From the NCBI GenBank assembly GCA_015229165.1, contig JADGCD010000105.1:1-7461 (forward strand): 7,461 nt of DNA, in the 5' to 3' direction. The stretch comes from Nitrospinota bacterium. GTDB taxonomy: Bacteria; Nitrospinota_A; UBA7883; JADGGD01. This document shows positions 1 to 6,359 of this stretch, piece by piece. The first letter of the stretch is position 1. Each line of letters starts with the position of its first letter. The notes beneath the pieces were generated by a model. That model made no database searches, was not told where the DNA came from, and saw nothing but the letters and a program-made list of their open reading frames with translations. The position numbers and the translations under genes are program-made.

Positions 1-1101
1 GAAATGAAGGCCGCCGAAGAGCAGGCCGATCTTTTCCGGCGGATGGTCGACCGGGCGGCAGAGATCATCCTGCTGGTCGATCCGCAGTCGGGGCGCGTGC
101 TTTACGGCAACGAGGGGGCGGCCCGGGCGCTCGGCTATCCCGCCGAAGCGCTGACCTCCCTGACCGTGGCCGACATCGTCGTTATGCCGGGGGTCGCCGA
201 ATGGTGGCGGGAAATGCAGCAGGCGCGGCGTGGGGAGCGCAAAGGGGAGGAGGGGGTCTTGCGCCGGAAAGCCGGTTCCCTCTTCCCGGTCGAGATGACC
301 GCGCAGGTCTCCCAAAGCGGGGGGGAGGAATACGCCCTCCTTATGGCCCACGACATCGCCGACCGGCTCCGCCACACCCGGTTGCAGGAGGTTGCCCGTT
401 CGCTGGAGGAGGCCAACCGGGAGCTGAAAGACTTCAACGCCGTCGTCTCCCACGACCTGCAATCCCCCCTGACCACCATCAGCGGCTTCTCCAAACGGCT
501 CATCGAACGGCTGGAGGGGAAGCTCGACGAGCGGGAGGCCGATTACCTGAAGCGGATCGACGGGGCGGCTCGGCGGATGAGCCAACTCATCTCCGACCTG
601 CTGGAGTATTCGTGGGCCGGTGGGGTCTCCACCAAGGCCGAGAAAATCGACCTGACGCCGCTGGTCAAAGGACTGGTCGCCGACATGGCAGGCAGCGTCG
701 AGGCTTGCGGCGGAACGGTGGAGATCGGCGAACTGCCGTCGGTCTATGGCGACCAAACCCTGTTGCGGCAGGCGTTCCAGAATCTTGTCGGCAACGCCCT
801 CAAGTATCGCAAAGAGGGGGTGGCGCCGCTGGTGAAAGTCTTCCACGATCCCTCTTGCGACGAGCCGGACCGGGTGACCATCGTCGTCCAGGACAACGGC
901 ATCGGCTTCGAGCCGGAGCAGGCCGACCGGATTTTCCGGGTCTTCGAGCGGCTCCACGGGAACGAGCGGTATCAGGGGACCGGCATCGGCCTTGCCACCA
1001 CCCGGAAGATCGTCGAGCGGCACGGAGGGACCATTAGCGCCACCGCCGCGCCGGGAGAGGGGGCGACCTTCTTCGTCACCCTGACCTCTGCGCAGGGGTA
1101 A
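1..1101 (+). CDS. PAS-domain sensor histidine kinase, 5'-truncated by the window
   Basis: This is a cytoplasmic-looking two-component kinase that would autophosphorylate on His and pass the phosphate to an unseen response regulator. Numbering from the ATG at position 4: a PAS domain covers about 12-118; a short helix (about 125-145) leads to the HisKA dimerisation domain with the H-box SHDLQSPL, phosphoacceptor H150. The HATPase_c domain follows, with N-box QNLVGNALKY (N264), G1 box DNGIGF (297-302), F box FRVFERL (311-317) and G2 box GTGIGLA (325-331). All catalytic boxes are intact, so it should be active. No membrane segment or receiver domain is visible. The codon before the ATG (GAA) keeps the frame open, and the first residues look like an inter-domain helix, so the real start probably lies upstream and further sensor domains may be missing. 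The stop is TAA at 1099-1101. The ligand is unknown. Confidence 0.95.
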   Translation, partial: EMKAAEEQADLFRRMVDRAAEIILLVDPQSGRVLYGNEGAARALGYPAEALTSLTVADIVVMPGVAEWWREMQQARRGERKGEEGVLRRKAGSLFPVEMTAQVSQSGGEEYALLMAHDIADRLRHTRLQEVARSLEEANRELKDFNAVVSHDLQSPLTTISGFSKRLIERLEGKLDEREADYLKRIDGAARRMSQLISDLLEYSWAGGVSTKAEKIDLTPLVKGLVADMAGSVEACGGTVEIGELPSVYGDQTLLRQAFQNLVGNALKYRKEGVAPLVKVFHDPSCDEPDRVTIVVQDNGIGFEPEQADRIFRVFERLHGNERYQGTGIGLATTRKIVERHGGTISATAAPGEGATFFVTLTSAQG

Positions 1102-1138
1102 TCTCCCCCTTGCGGTCGAAAGGGCGCCACGGAGCGTC

Positions 1139-1195
1139 ATGAAGCTGTTATCATGTCGATCGACCACCGACCATGCCCCTTTTTGTGGAACGTAA
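1139..1195 (+). CDS. possible 18-codon leader mini-ORF (weak)
   Basis: A short ORF starts at ATG 1139, four bases after a GGAG Shine-Dalgarno-like motif (1131-1134), and stops at TAA 1193-1195. It begins MKLLSC and ends FCGT. It is in the same frame as the TPR gene downstream, but the TAA separates the two. It uses TTA and TCA codons, which are avoided in the large genes, so its composition is unlike theirs. It could be a small leader peptide or plain chance in a 133-base gap. No family is recognised. Confidence 0.12.
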   Translation: MKLLSCRSTTDHAPFCGT

Positions 1196-1205
1196 CGTTT
1201 CGAAA
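1155..1205. promoter_or_regulatory. palindrome-rich gap upstream of the TPR gene
   Basis: The gap between the kinase and the TPR gene holds perfect palindromes: GTCGATCGAC (1155-1164), AACGTT (1194-1199) and TTTCGAAA (1198-1205). The last two overlap. This is the most AT-rich patch in the first 2.9 kb. A loose promoter could be read as TTGTGG (1183-1188) with TATCCC 17 bases later (1206-1211), but the -10 match is poor. Operator or promoter function is inferred from position only. Confidence 0.2.
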
Positions 1206-1234
1206 TATCCCGTAAGCGAAGAGCAGACGCGACA

Positions 1235-2887
1235 ATGGCCATTCCCGGCGACACCGGCGCCCATCGATACCTCCCCTACAAGCAGAAGCTTGCCCTGACC
1301 TACAAGGAAAAGCTGGCGCCTCTGAAAAAGCGCTATTCCGCCGTCGCCCTGGCGGTGGCGGACGAAGGGTTGCGGGAGAATCTGAATGATGTCCTTACCG
1401 CCATGGGGTGGCGGGTCCACAAGTCGGGCGAAGACGAGCGGCGCAACCTGATCGACCACATCCTGGCGTGGCAGATGCGCAAGTGCCTGGTGCTGCTCCA
1501 CTATCGCCCGTCGTCGCAGGGGGAGACGGTCCTCAACCTCTTCCGCACCCTCAAGGCCCGGGCGCCCCAGTATTCGAACGAGGGGATCATCCCCCTCTTT
1601 CTCGCCTCGGCCGCCTCCAACAAGCAGCAGGAGATCTTCCGGGTGCTGGGGCATTTCGGCATCACCTACGCCTCGTTCCTGACCCCGCTGGTCCACGCCG
1701 ACCAGAACGTCAAGGAGACGCTGGACGACATGGTCCACTTCATGGACCTGCTCGACCGAAAAGAGCGTCCCCGGGCGGAAAACCCCGACGGTTTTCGCGC
1801 CGAAGAGGGGCTGGATGTCGAAAAATACGTGGGCCTTCTCGACGAGGGGGACACCCACATGCGGGAGGGGCGGTTCGAGGAGGCGGTGGCCGCCTATACC
1901 GGGGCCATCGAACTCAAACCCCAGTTCGACATCCTGATAAAACGGGGGGACGCCTATTACAAGGAGCGGCTCTTCCCCGACGCGCTGCAGGACTACCGGG
2001 ACGCGGCCCGACTGACGGCCAACGCCCCCGATCCTTTCGCCAAGGTGGGCGCCTGCTGCTTTGCCATGGTCAAGGAGAGCGCCCGGCTGGGCGACACGAA
2101 AAAGGCCGCCACCTGGGTCGCCAAGGGGATGGCGGCCCTTTCGGCCGCCGAGGAGATGATCGACCGGATCGAAAAGGAATACGCCGACGCGCCGGAGCGG
2201 CTCCCCGACAATCCCCGCAAGACGTTGGTGGCGGCGCTGGCGGAGGCCGACATCCGGGGGCTCGGCTTCGAGGAGGAGGCCCGGAAAATCGCCGACGCCC
2301 AGACGCGGGTTCTGGCCAAATCGGGGAATCTCGATTTCGCCAGCGACGATCTCTCCGTCGAGGTCCGGATCGAGCGGGCCACCCTGCTGGCCCGCCTCGG
2401 CCAGTACGACGAGGCGGAGCGGATCTACCGCAGCATCATCCGGACCAACGAAAAGGAGGTCGGCCCGGTCTTCAACAACTTCGCCGTGGAGTTGCGCAAA
2501 GGGGGGCAGTTCGGCAAAGCCTTCGAGATCTATCTCGAACTGCTCAAGTACGACATCCCCGACCGGGAGATCGTCGTCCGGAACATGCGGACCGCCGGGC
2601 TGCGCTACGCCCAGCAGCTCCGGGACGACTGGAAGCACGAAGAGGCGGTGGCGGTCTACAAGAACGTCCTCGTCTACATGCGCAAGTCCGACGGCATGGA
2701 GTGGGTTCTGTGCGAGTTCGCCATGACCCATATAGAGATGCAAGACCAGGCGTCGGCGGCGGCAAAGTTCGTGGAGGCGATCTACATCAACCCCGGGCTC
2801 CTGACCAACGAAAAGTTCAGTGACTACGCCGACCTGGCCTCCATTGCCCAGGAGATCGTGAAAAAGATCACCAAAGGGGCGCTCTGA
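1235..2887 (+). CDS. receiver-like (degenerate) domain fused to TPR repeats
   Basis: This 550-residue soluble protein is probably a signalling scaffold or adaptor. Residues about 34-175 look like a CheY-type receiver fold: strand 1 VALAVADE keeps an acidic pair (D43/E44), strand 3 is KCLVLLHYRP, strand 4 is GIIPLFLAS and strand 5 ends FLTP. The residue aligned with the phosphoacceptor Asp is H89, and the usual Lys before Pro is T150, so normal phosphorylation is not expected. TPR-like helix pairs follow at about 198-231 (GRFEEAVAAYTGAIELKP), 232-265, 374-407 (GQYDEAERIYRSII), 409-441, 452-485 and 486-520. A helical stretch at about 267-370 may hold diverged repeats. ATG 1235 is the only usual start codon in frame after the TAA at 1193-1195. 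Its Shine-Dalgarno is weak (GAAGAG, 1218-1223, 11 bases away). The 157 bases after the stop hold no convincing terminator. The TPR call is firm, the receiver-like call moderate, the partner unknown. Confidence 0.92.
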   Translation: MAIPGDTGAHRYLPYKQKLALTYKEKLAPLKKRYSAVALAVADEGLRENLNDVLTAMGWRVHKSGEDERRNLIDHILAWQMRKCLVLLHYRPSSQGETVLNLFRTLKARAPQYSNEGIIPLFLASAASNKQQEIFRVLGHFGITYASFLTPLVHADQNVKETLDDMVHFMDLLDRKERPRAENPDGFRAEEGLDVEKYVGLLDEGDTHMREGRFEEAVAAYTGAIELKPQFDILIKRGDAYYKERLFPDALQDYRDAARLTANAPDPFAKVGACCFAMVKESARLGDTKKAATWVAKGMAALSAAEEMIDRIEKEYADAPERLPDNPRKTLVAALAEADIRGLGFEEEARKIADAQTRVLAKSGNLDFASDDLSVEVRIERATLLARLGQYDEAERIYRSIIRTNEKEVGPVFNNFAVELRKGGQFGKAFEIYLELLKYDIPDREIVVRNMRTAGLRYAQQLRDDWKHEEAVAVYKNVLVYMRKSDGMEWVLCEFAMTHIEMQDQASAAAKFVEAIYINPGLLTNEKFSDYADLASIAQEIVKKITKGAL

Positions 2888-2924
2888 CCGTCACGCCCAA
2901 TCACCCCTTGCCCTAACGGGCGTC

Positions 2925-2929
2925 AGGGA
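2925..2929 (+). promoter_or_regulatory. Shine-Dalgarno of the leader ORF
   Basis: AGGGA lies five bases before ATG 2935, near-ideal spacing. It is the main reason for taking the 37-codon upstream ORF seriously. Confidence 0.4.
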
Positions 2930-2934
2930 TTACC

Positions 2935-3048
2935 ATGAGACCGGTTCTATATTTCGCCGTCGGTTGCGGGGCAAGGGGTTTGCCCCCCCCCCCGCCACCC
3001 GTTCGGAGCGCACTTACCAATGCAGACGTTCCGGGGGAACCTACGTGA
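2935..3048 (+). CDS. candidate 37-residue leader peptide with a six-proline run
   Basis: The ORF starts at ATG 2935, behind AGGGA at 2925-2929, and ends at TGA 3046-3048. That stop overlaps the GTG start of the CheB-CheR gene (3045-3047), giving a GTGA junction typical of translational coupling. The peptide begins MRPVLYFAVGCGARGL, then has six consecutive prolines (codons 17-22, read mostly from the C tract at 2983-2993), and ends DVPGEPT. Polyproline runs are known to stall ribosomes unless EF-P helps, so a role in setting downstream translation is plausible but inferred. It has no recognisable family and uses CTA, a codon absent from the gene it precedes. It may be non-coding leader that is open by chance. 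If the C tract were one base longer, this ATG would be in frame with CheB-CheR. Confidence 0.35.
   Translation: MRPVLYFAVGCGARGLPPPPPPVRSALTNADVPGEPT
2948..2953 (+). promoter_or_regulatory. weak -10-like element
   Basis: TATATT matches the sigma-70 -10 consensus at five of six positions, in the AT-richest spot of the leader. No TTGACA-like -35 lies 16-18 bases upstream. If used, transcription would start near 2960 and leave out the leader ORF start and the left arm of the long inverted repeat. Confidence 0.2.
2968..2986 (+). repeat. 7-bp hairpin just before the C tract
   Basis: GGGGCAA (2968-2974) and TTGCCCC (2980-2986) form a perfect 7-bp stem around the 5-base loop GGGGT. The 3' arm runs into the C tract rather than a T tract, so it is not an intrinsic terminator. 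It sits inside the leader ORF, about 60 bases before the CheB-CheR start, and competes with the long-range pairing to 2903-2913. Confidence 0.45.
2983..2993 (+). repeat. homopolymer tract of 11 C
   Basis: Eleven consecutive C bases, the longest homopolymer in the window. Such tracts are prone to slipped-strand length change in cells and to miscounting by sequencers. It lies between two possible upstream start codons (ATG 2935, TTG 2964) and the probable start at GTG 3045, so its length decides which upstream frame joins the CheB-CheR frame. Confidence 0.9.
3033..3039 (+). promoter_or_regulatory. Shine-Dalgarno that decides the CheB-CheR start
   Basis: GGGGGAA lies five bases before GTG 3045. 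It is the best ribosome-binding site in this frame and places the start about 20 codons before the CheB nucleotide-fold strand YVGIGASAGG, as expected for CheB-CheR fusions. The in-frame TTG at 2964 has no comparable site. Confidence 0.65.
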
Positions 3049-6000
3049 CAGAAGAGGAATCGCTTGAGAGCCCGCTCGAGGCCGTGACCGGCCTGCCGAC
3101 CCACTACGTGGGGATCGGCGCCTCGGCCGGGGGACTGGAGGCGATCGAAGCCTTCTTCGCCAACATGCCCCCCCGCAACGGCATGGCCTTCATCGTCGTC
3201 CAGCACCTCTCGCCGAACTACAAGAGCCTCATGGTCGAGCTGCTCTCGAAGCGGACCGAGATGAAGGTACTCCGGGCCGAGGACGGAATGCCGGTCTCCC
3301 CCGACTGCGTCTACCTGATCCCCCCCAAGAAAAACCTCTCGATATTCCACGGCCGCCTTCTGCTGGCCGAGCAGGACCATTCGCGGGGCATCAACCTGCC
3401 CATCGACATCTTTCTCCAGTCCTTGGCCGAGGACCAGCGGGAGAAGGCGGTGGCGGTCATCCTGTCGGGGACCGGCAGCGACGGGGTTCGGGGAATCCGG
3501 GCCATCAAGGAAACCGGCGGCATGGTCATGGTGCAGGACGAGGAGAGCGCCAAGTTCGACGGCATGCCCAAGAGCGCCATGGCCACCGGCCTGGCCGACT
3601 ACATGCTCCCCCCGGAGGAGATGCCCCAGCAGCTCCTCTCCTACGCCAAACACCCCTACGTCCAGAAGAACGAGCTGACCTCCGCCCTGCGCCCCGACGA
3701 GGACGGGCTGACCCGGATCTTCTCCACCCTTAGGACCCGGACCAAGGTCGATTTCACCTATTACAAGCCCTCCACCGTCCTGCGGCGGATCGAGCGGCGG
3801 ATGGCGATCCACCAGATCATCGACCTGAAGGACTATGTCCGCTACCTTGAAGGGAACAACCACGAGGCCATCGCCCTCTATCGGGAGTTGCTGATCGGCG
3901 TCACCAATTTCTTCCGCGACCGGGAGGCGTTCGACCTGCTGGAGCGGCTCTATCTTCCCGAAATCCTCGCCGAACACAAGGAGGGGGAGTTGCGCTTTTG
4001 GGTGGCCGGCTGCTCCACCGGTGAAGAAGCCTACTCGCTGGCGATCCTGTGCAAGGAGGTCTGCGAGACCCTGGGCAAACAGGTGGACGTGAAGATCTTC
4101 GCCACCGACGTCGACTCCGACGCCCTGGCCCACGCCAGCAACGGCGTCTACCCGGAGAGCATCGCCGCCGACCTCTCCAACAAGCTGCTGTCGAAATACT
4201 TTTTCAAGCGGGACGAACTGTTCCAGATCACCCGCTCCATCCGGGAGATGGTGGTCTTCGCCCAGCACAACCTGGTCAAGGATCCTCCCTTTACCAACAT
4301 CAACTTGGTCAGTTGCCGCAACCTGCTGATCTACCTCCAGCCGGTGTTGCAACGCAAGGCGCTGGAGATGTTCAACTTCTCCCTGAACCGGACCGGCGTC
4401 CTTTTCCTCGGTAGCAGCGAGACGCTGGGTGAAATGGCCGATTTCTTCGAGTCGCTGGAGCCGAAGTGGAAGATCTACCGCTCCCGGGGGAAGCGAAAGC
4501 TCGCCGGGTTCTCCCACGATCTCCTCTCCAACGACCGGTCGTTGCGGGACATGCCGGGGGGACGCCACACCGGACGCCACCGGATATTGCGGGAGCAGCA
4601 GGAGGAGCGGATTCTCGACCGGCTCCTGAACACCCTCTCCGAGGAGTACCAGCAGGCGGCGGTTGTGGTCAACGAGTCGCTGGAGGTGCTGCACATCGTC
4701 GGCGACGCCAGCCCCTTCCTGCGCGTGCCGGTCGGCAAGATGCTCAACGACATCACCCGGATGGCGGTGCATGAGTTGGCCATCCCGCTGGCCAACGGCA
4801 TCCAGAAGACCTTTAAGAAGGGGGAGACCCTCAAGCTGACCAACATCCGGTTCACCGGGGACAAGGAGCAGCGGGAGGTCCAGTTGCGGATCAAGCCGAT
4901 CCCCGGCAAGAAGGGGCAGGAGCCGCTGGTGGTGGTCATCTTCGAAGAGAGCTCCGTCCGCGAGCGCAAGGGGGAGGGGGAAGCCCAGACCTACGACATC
5001 AGCAAGGAGGCCGAACAGCGGATCATCGATCTCGACCAGGAGCTGCAGCTGACCCGGGAGAACCTGCAGGCCACCATTGAAGAGCTGGAGACCGCCAACG
5101 AGGAGTTGCAGGCCACCAACGAAGAGTTGCTTGCCAGCAACGAGGAGTTGCAGTCGACCAACGAGGAACTGCACGCCGTCAACGAGGAGCTCTACACGGT
5201 CAACGCCGAGTACCAGCGCAAGATCATGGAGCTGACCGAGCTGACCAACGACATCGACAACCTGCTGGTCAGCACCCACATCGGCGTCATCTTCCTCGAC
5301 GAGAACTACGAAGTCAGGAAGTTCACCCCGTCGGCCACCGGCGTTTTCCACCTCACCGAAGCCGACGTGGGGCGCCATTTCTCCCACATCAGCCACCGGC
5401 TGCGCGACTTCGATCCGCTGGAGCTGGCCCGCCGGGGGGCGTCGGCCCGTGGCCCGTTGCAGGAAGAGGCCCGCTCCGACCAGGGGGACTGGTACCTGCT
5501 GGGCGCCATGCCCTACCAGATCGGCCCCATGACCTACTCCGGGGTGGTGCTGACCATCGTGGAGCTGACCAGCACCAAGCGGATCCAGAACGAGCTGGCC
5601 ATCAGCGAGCGCCGCTACGCCCTGGCGCAGAAGGCGGCCCACATCGGCACCTGGGAGTGGGACATCAAGACCGACACCATGATCTGGTCCGACCCGGTGG
5701 AGCCCCTCTTCGGGTTCGCCCCCGGCGAGTTCGGCGGAACCTACCGCGACTTCCTCAAGTGCATCCATCCCGACGACCGGAACATGGTCGTGGAGCGGGG
5801 GCGCCTCTGCCTCGAAGGGAAGGGGGACTTCGCCGTCGAACACCGGATCGTCCGCCCCGACGGCGCCGTCCGGTGGATGGCCGAGGTCGGCGCCGTCACC
5901 CGGGGCCCCAAAGGGGTGGCCGAGAAAATGGTGGGTGTGGTCCGGGACGTCACCGACATCCTGACCCAGCACCAGTTGCTCAAGGAAAGCGAAGAGCGGT

Positions 6001-6353
6001 TCTACCAGGTCTTCGTCCACATGCGCAGCCCCTGCGCCATCCATCGGGCCATCCTCGACCCCGCCGGAGCGCCGGTCGATTTCGTCTTCGAAGAGGTCAA
6101 CACCGCCTTCGAGCGGGCCGTGGGCGCCCGACGGGAGGAGCTGGTCGGCATGCGGGTGAGCCAGGCCTTGCCGCAGGCCCTCAAGGGAGAGGTCGACTGG
6201 ATCGCCGTGTACGGCAAGGTGGCCCTTTCCGGCGAGCCGGTTTCCCTGAACTGGCGCTCCGACGGCGGGGGCAAGGCCGGTTCGGTCTACGTCTTCCGCT
6301 CTTCGCCGAACCATTTCACCACCATCCTCGACGTCGGGACCGACGCAGCGTAA
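3045..6353 (+). CDS. CheB-CheR fusion: chemotaxis methylesterase/methyltransferase with PAS domains
   Basis: This 1102-residue cytoplasmic protein joins the two enzymes that remove and add methyl groups on chemoreceptor glutamates. From GTG 3045: the CheB catalytic domain spans about 20-200, with a Ser-His-Asp triad at S27 (GASAGG), H54 (QHLSP) and D146 (SGTGSDG); the spacing resembles classic CheB. No receiver domain precedes it. The CheR helical N-domain is about 218-285. The SAM-binding domain is about 288-480, with NFFRD, the glycine motif VAGCSTGEEAYS (320-331), ATDVDSDAL (353-361) and SCRNLLIYL (423-431). Then come a PAS-like region (about 528-635), a heptad coiled coil (about 653-735), a PAS of the type usual in these fusions (about 738-843), a PAS_3-like domain (about 858-973, IGTWEWD) and a last PAS (about 981-1098). 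It ends after that PAS with no kinase or cyclase output. Both enzymes look intact. The gene six bases downstream supplies a GGDEF output. Family call very firm; substrate receptor unknown. Confidence 0.96.
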   Translation: MTEEESLESPLEAVTGLPTHYVGIGASAGGLEAIEAFFANMPPRNGMAFIVVQHLSPNYKSLMVELLSKRTEMKVLRAEDGMPVSPDCVYLIPPKKNLSIFHGRLLLAEQDHSRGINLPIDIFLQSLAEDQREKAVAVILSGTGSDGVRGIRAIKETGGMVMVQDEESAKFDGMPKSAMATGLADYMLPPEEMPQQLLSYAKHPYVQKNELTSALRPDEDGLTRIFSTLRTRTKVDFTYYKPSTVLRRIERRMAIHQIIDLKDYVRYLEGNNHEAIALYRELLIGVTNFFRDREAFDLLERLYLPEILAEHKEGELRFWVAGCSTGEEAYSLAILCKEVCETLGKQVDVKIFATDVDSDALAHASNGVYPESIAADLSNKLLSKYFFKRDELFQITRSIREMVVFAQHNLVKDPPFTNINLVSCRNLLIYLQPVLQRKALEMFNFSLNRTGVLFLGSSETLGEMADFFESLEPKWKIYRSRGKRKLAGFSHDLLSNDRSLRDMPGGRHTGRHRILREQQEERILDRLLNTLSEEYQQAAVVVNESLEVLHIVGDASPFLRVPVGKMLNDITRMAVHELAIPLANGIQKTFKKGETLKLTNIRFTGDKEQREVQLRIKPIPGKKGQEPLVVVIFEESSVRERKGEGEAQTYDISKEAEQRIIDLDQELQLTRENLQATIEELETANEELQATNEELLASNEELQSTNEELHAVNEELYTVNAEYQRKIMELTELTNDIDNLLVSTHIGVIFLDENYEVRKFTPSATGVFHLTEADVGRHFSHISHRLRDFDPLELARRGASARGPLQEEARSDQGDWYLLGAMPYQIGPMTYSGVVLTIVELTSTKRIQNELAISERRYALAQKAAHIGTWEWDIKTDTMIWSDPVEPLFGFAPGEFGGTYRDFLKCIHPDDRNMVVERGRLCLEGKGDFAVEHRIVRPDGAVRWMAEVGAVTRGPKGVAEKMVGVVRDVTDILTQHQLLKESEERFYQVFVHMRSPCAIHRAILDPAGAPVDFVFEEVNTAFERAVGARREELVGMRVSQALPQALKGEVDWIAVYGKVALSGEPVSLNWRSDGGGKAGSVYVFRSSPNHFTTILDVGTDAA
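5079..5204 (+). repeat. six in-frame 21-base units coding a heptad coiled coil
   Basis: Six consecutive 7-codon units follow EELxxxN: EELETAN, EELQATN, EELLASN, EELQSTN, EELHAVN, EELYTVN (residues 679-720 of the protein from GTG 3045). The DNA units vary at third positions (GAG/GAA, TTG/CTG/CTC), so protein-level selection, not recent duplication, preserves them. This segment is typical of CheB-CheR fusions and acts as a signalling helix between the enzyme and PAS parts. Confidence 0.85.
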
Positions 6354-6357
6354 GGGG
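6352..6357 (+). promoter_or_regulatory. Shine-Dalgarno overlapping the CheB-CheR stop
   Basis: AAGGGG begins inside the TAA stop (6351-6353) and ends two bases before ATG 6360. The spacing is tight, but this is the only site available. A ribosome ending CheB-CheR would be placed directly on it, which favours re-initiation and coupled translation. Confidence 0.5.
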
Positions 6358-6359
6358 CC

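Larger units (their letters stand above)
2903..2979. repeat. 11-bp perfect inverted repeat in the CheB-CheR leader
   Basis: ACCCCTTGCCC (2903-2913) is the exact reverse complement of GGGCAAGGGGT (2969-2979), with 55 bases between. In RNA a U-G pair could extend the stem by one inward. The right arm overlaps the 5' arm of the local hairpin at 2968-2986, so the two pairings exclude each other. Function is unknown: it may be an RNA switch, a DNA site, or chance in GC-rich sequence. Confidence 0.4.

Noticed and set aside
4..6. ATG 4 as the true start of the kinase
   Set aside because: The frame is open to the window edge and the first residues look like a linker helix between domains; no upstream sequence is available to support a start.
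201..1037. Shifted frame of 278 codons inside the histidine kinase
   Set aside because: Low-complexity Arg/Gly shadow; the kinase H, N, G1, F and G2 boxes are in the other frame.
1105..1124. Terminator after the kinase gene
   Set aside because: CCCTT (1107-1111) and AAGGG (1120-1124) make only a 5-bp stem, with no T run after it.
1151..2743. Antisense open frame of 530 codons opposite the TPR gene
   Set aside because: Same cause: codon-register shadow of a GC-rich gene. The sense strand carries clear TPR repeats.
1408..2823. +1-shifted frame of 471 codons inside the TPR gene
   Set aside because: Arg/Gly/Pro-rich shadow translation with no domain; the overlapping frame has real repeats and a proper start.
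2907..2930. Intrinsic terminator after the TPR gene
   Set aside because: GCCC-TAAC-GGGC (2910-2921) and the imperfect CCCTAACG/CGTCAGGG pairing are short, and no T tract follows.
2964..3044. TTG 2964 as the start of the CheB-CheR gene
   Set aside because: No Shine-Dalgarno at proper distance, and the added 27 residues are read from the C tract and look non-protein-like. GTG 3045 has GGGGGAA five bases upstream and gives the usual short N-terminus.
5079..5204. 21-base tandem units as a CRISPR or minisatellite
   Set aside because: The units are in frame, diverge at third positions, have no spacers and encode a heptad coiled coil known from CheB-CheR fusions.
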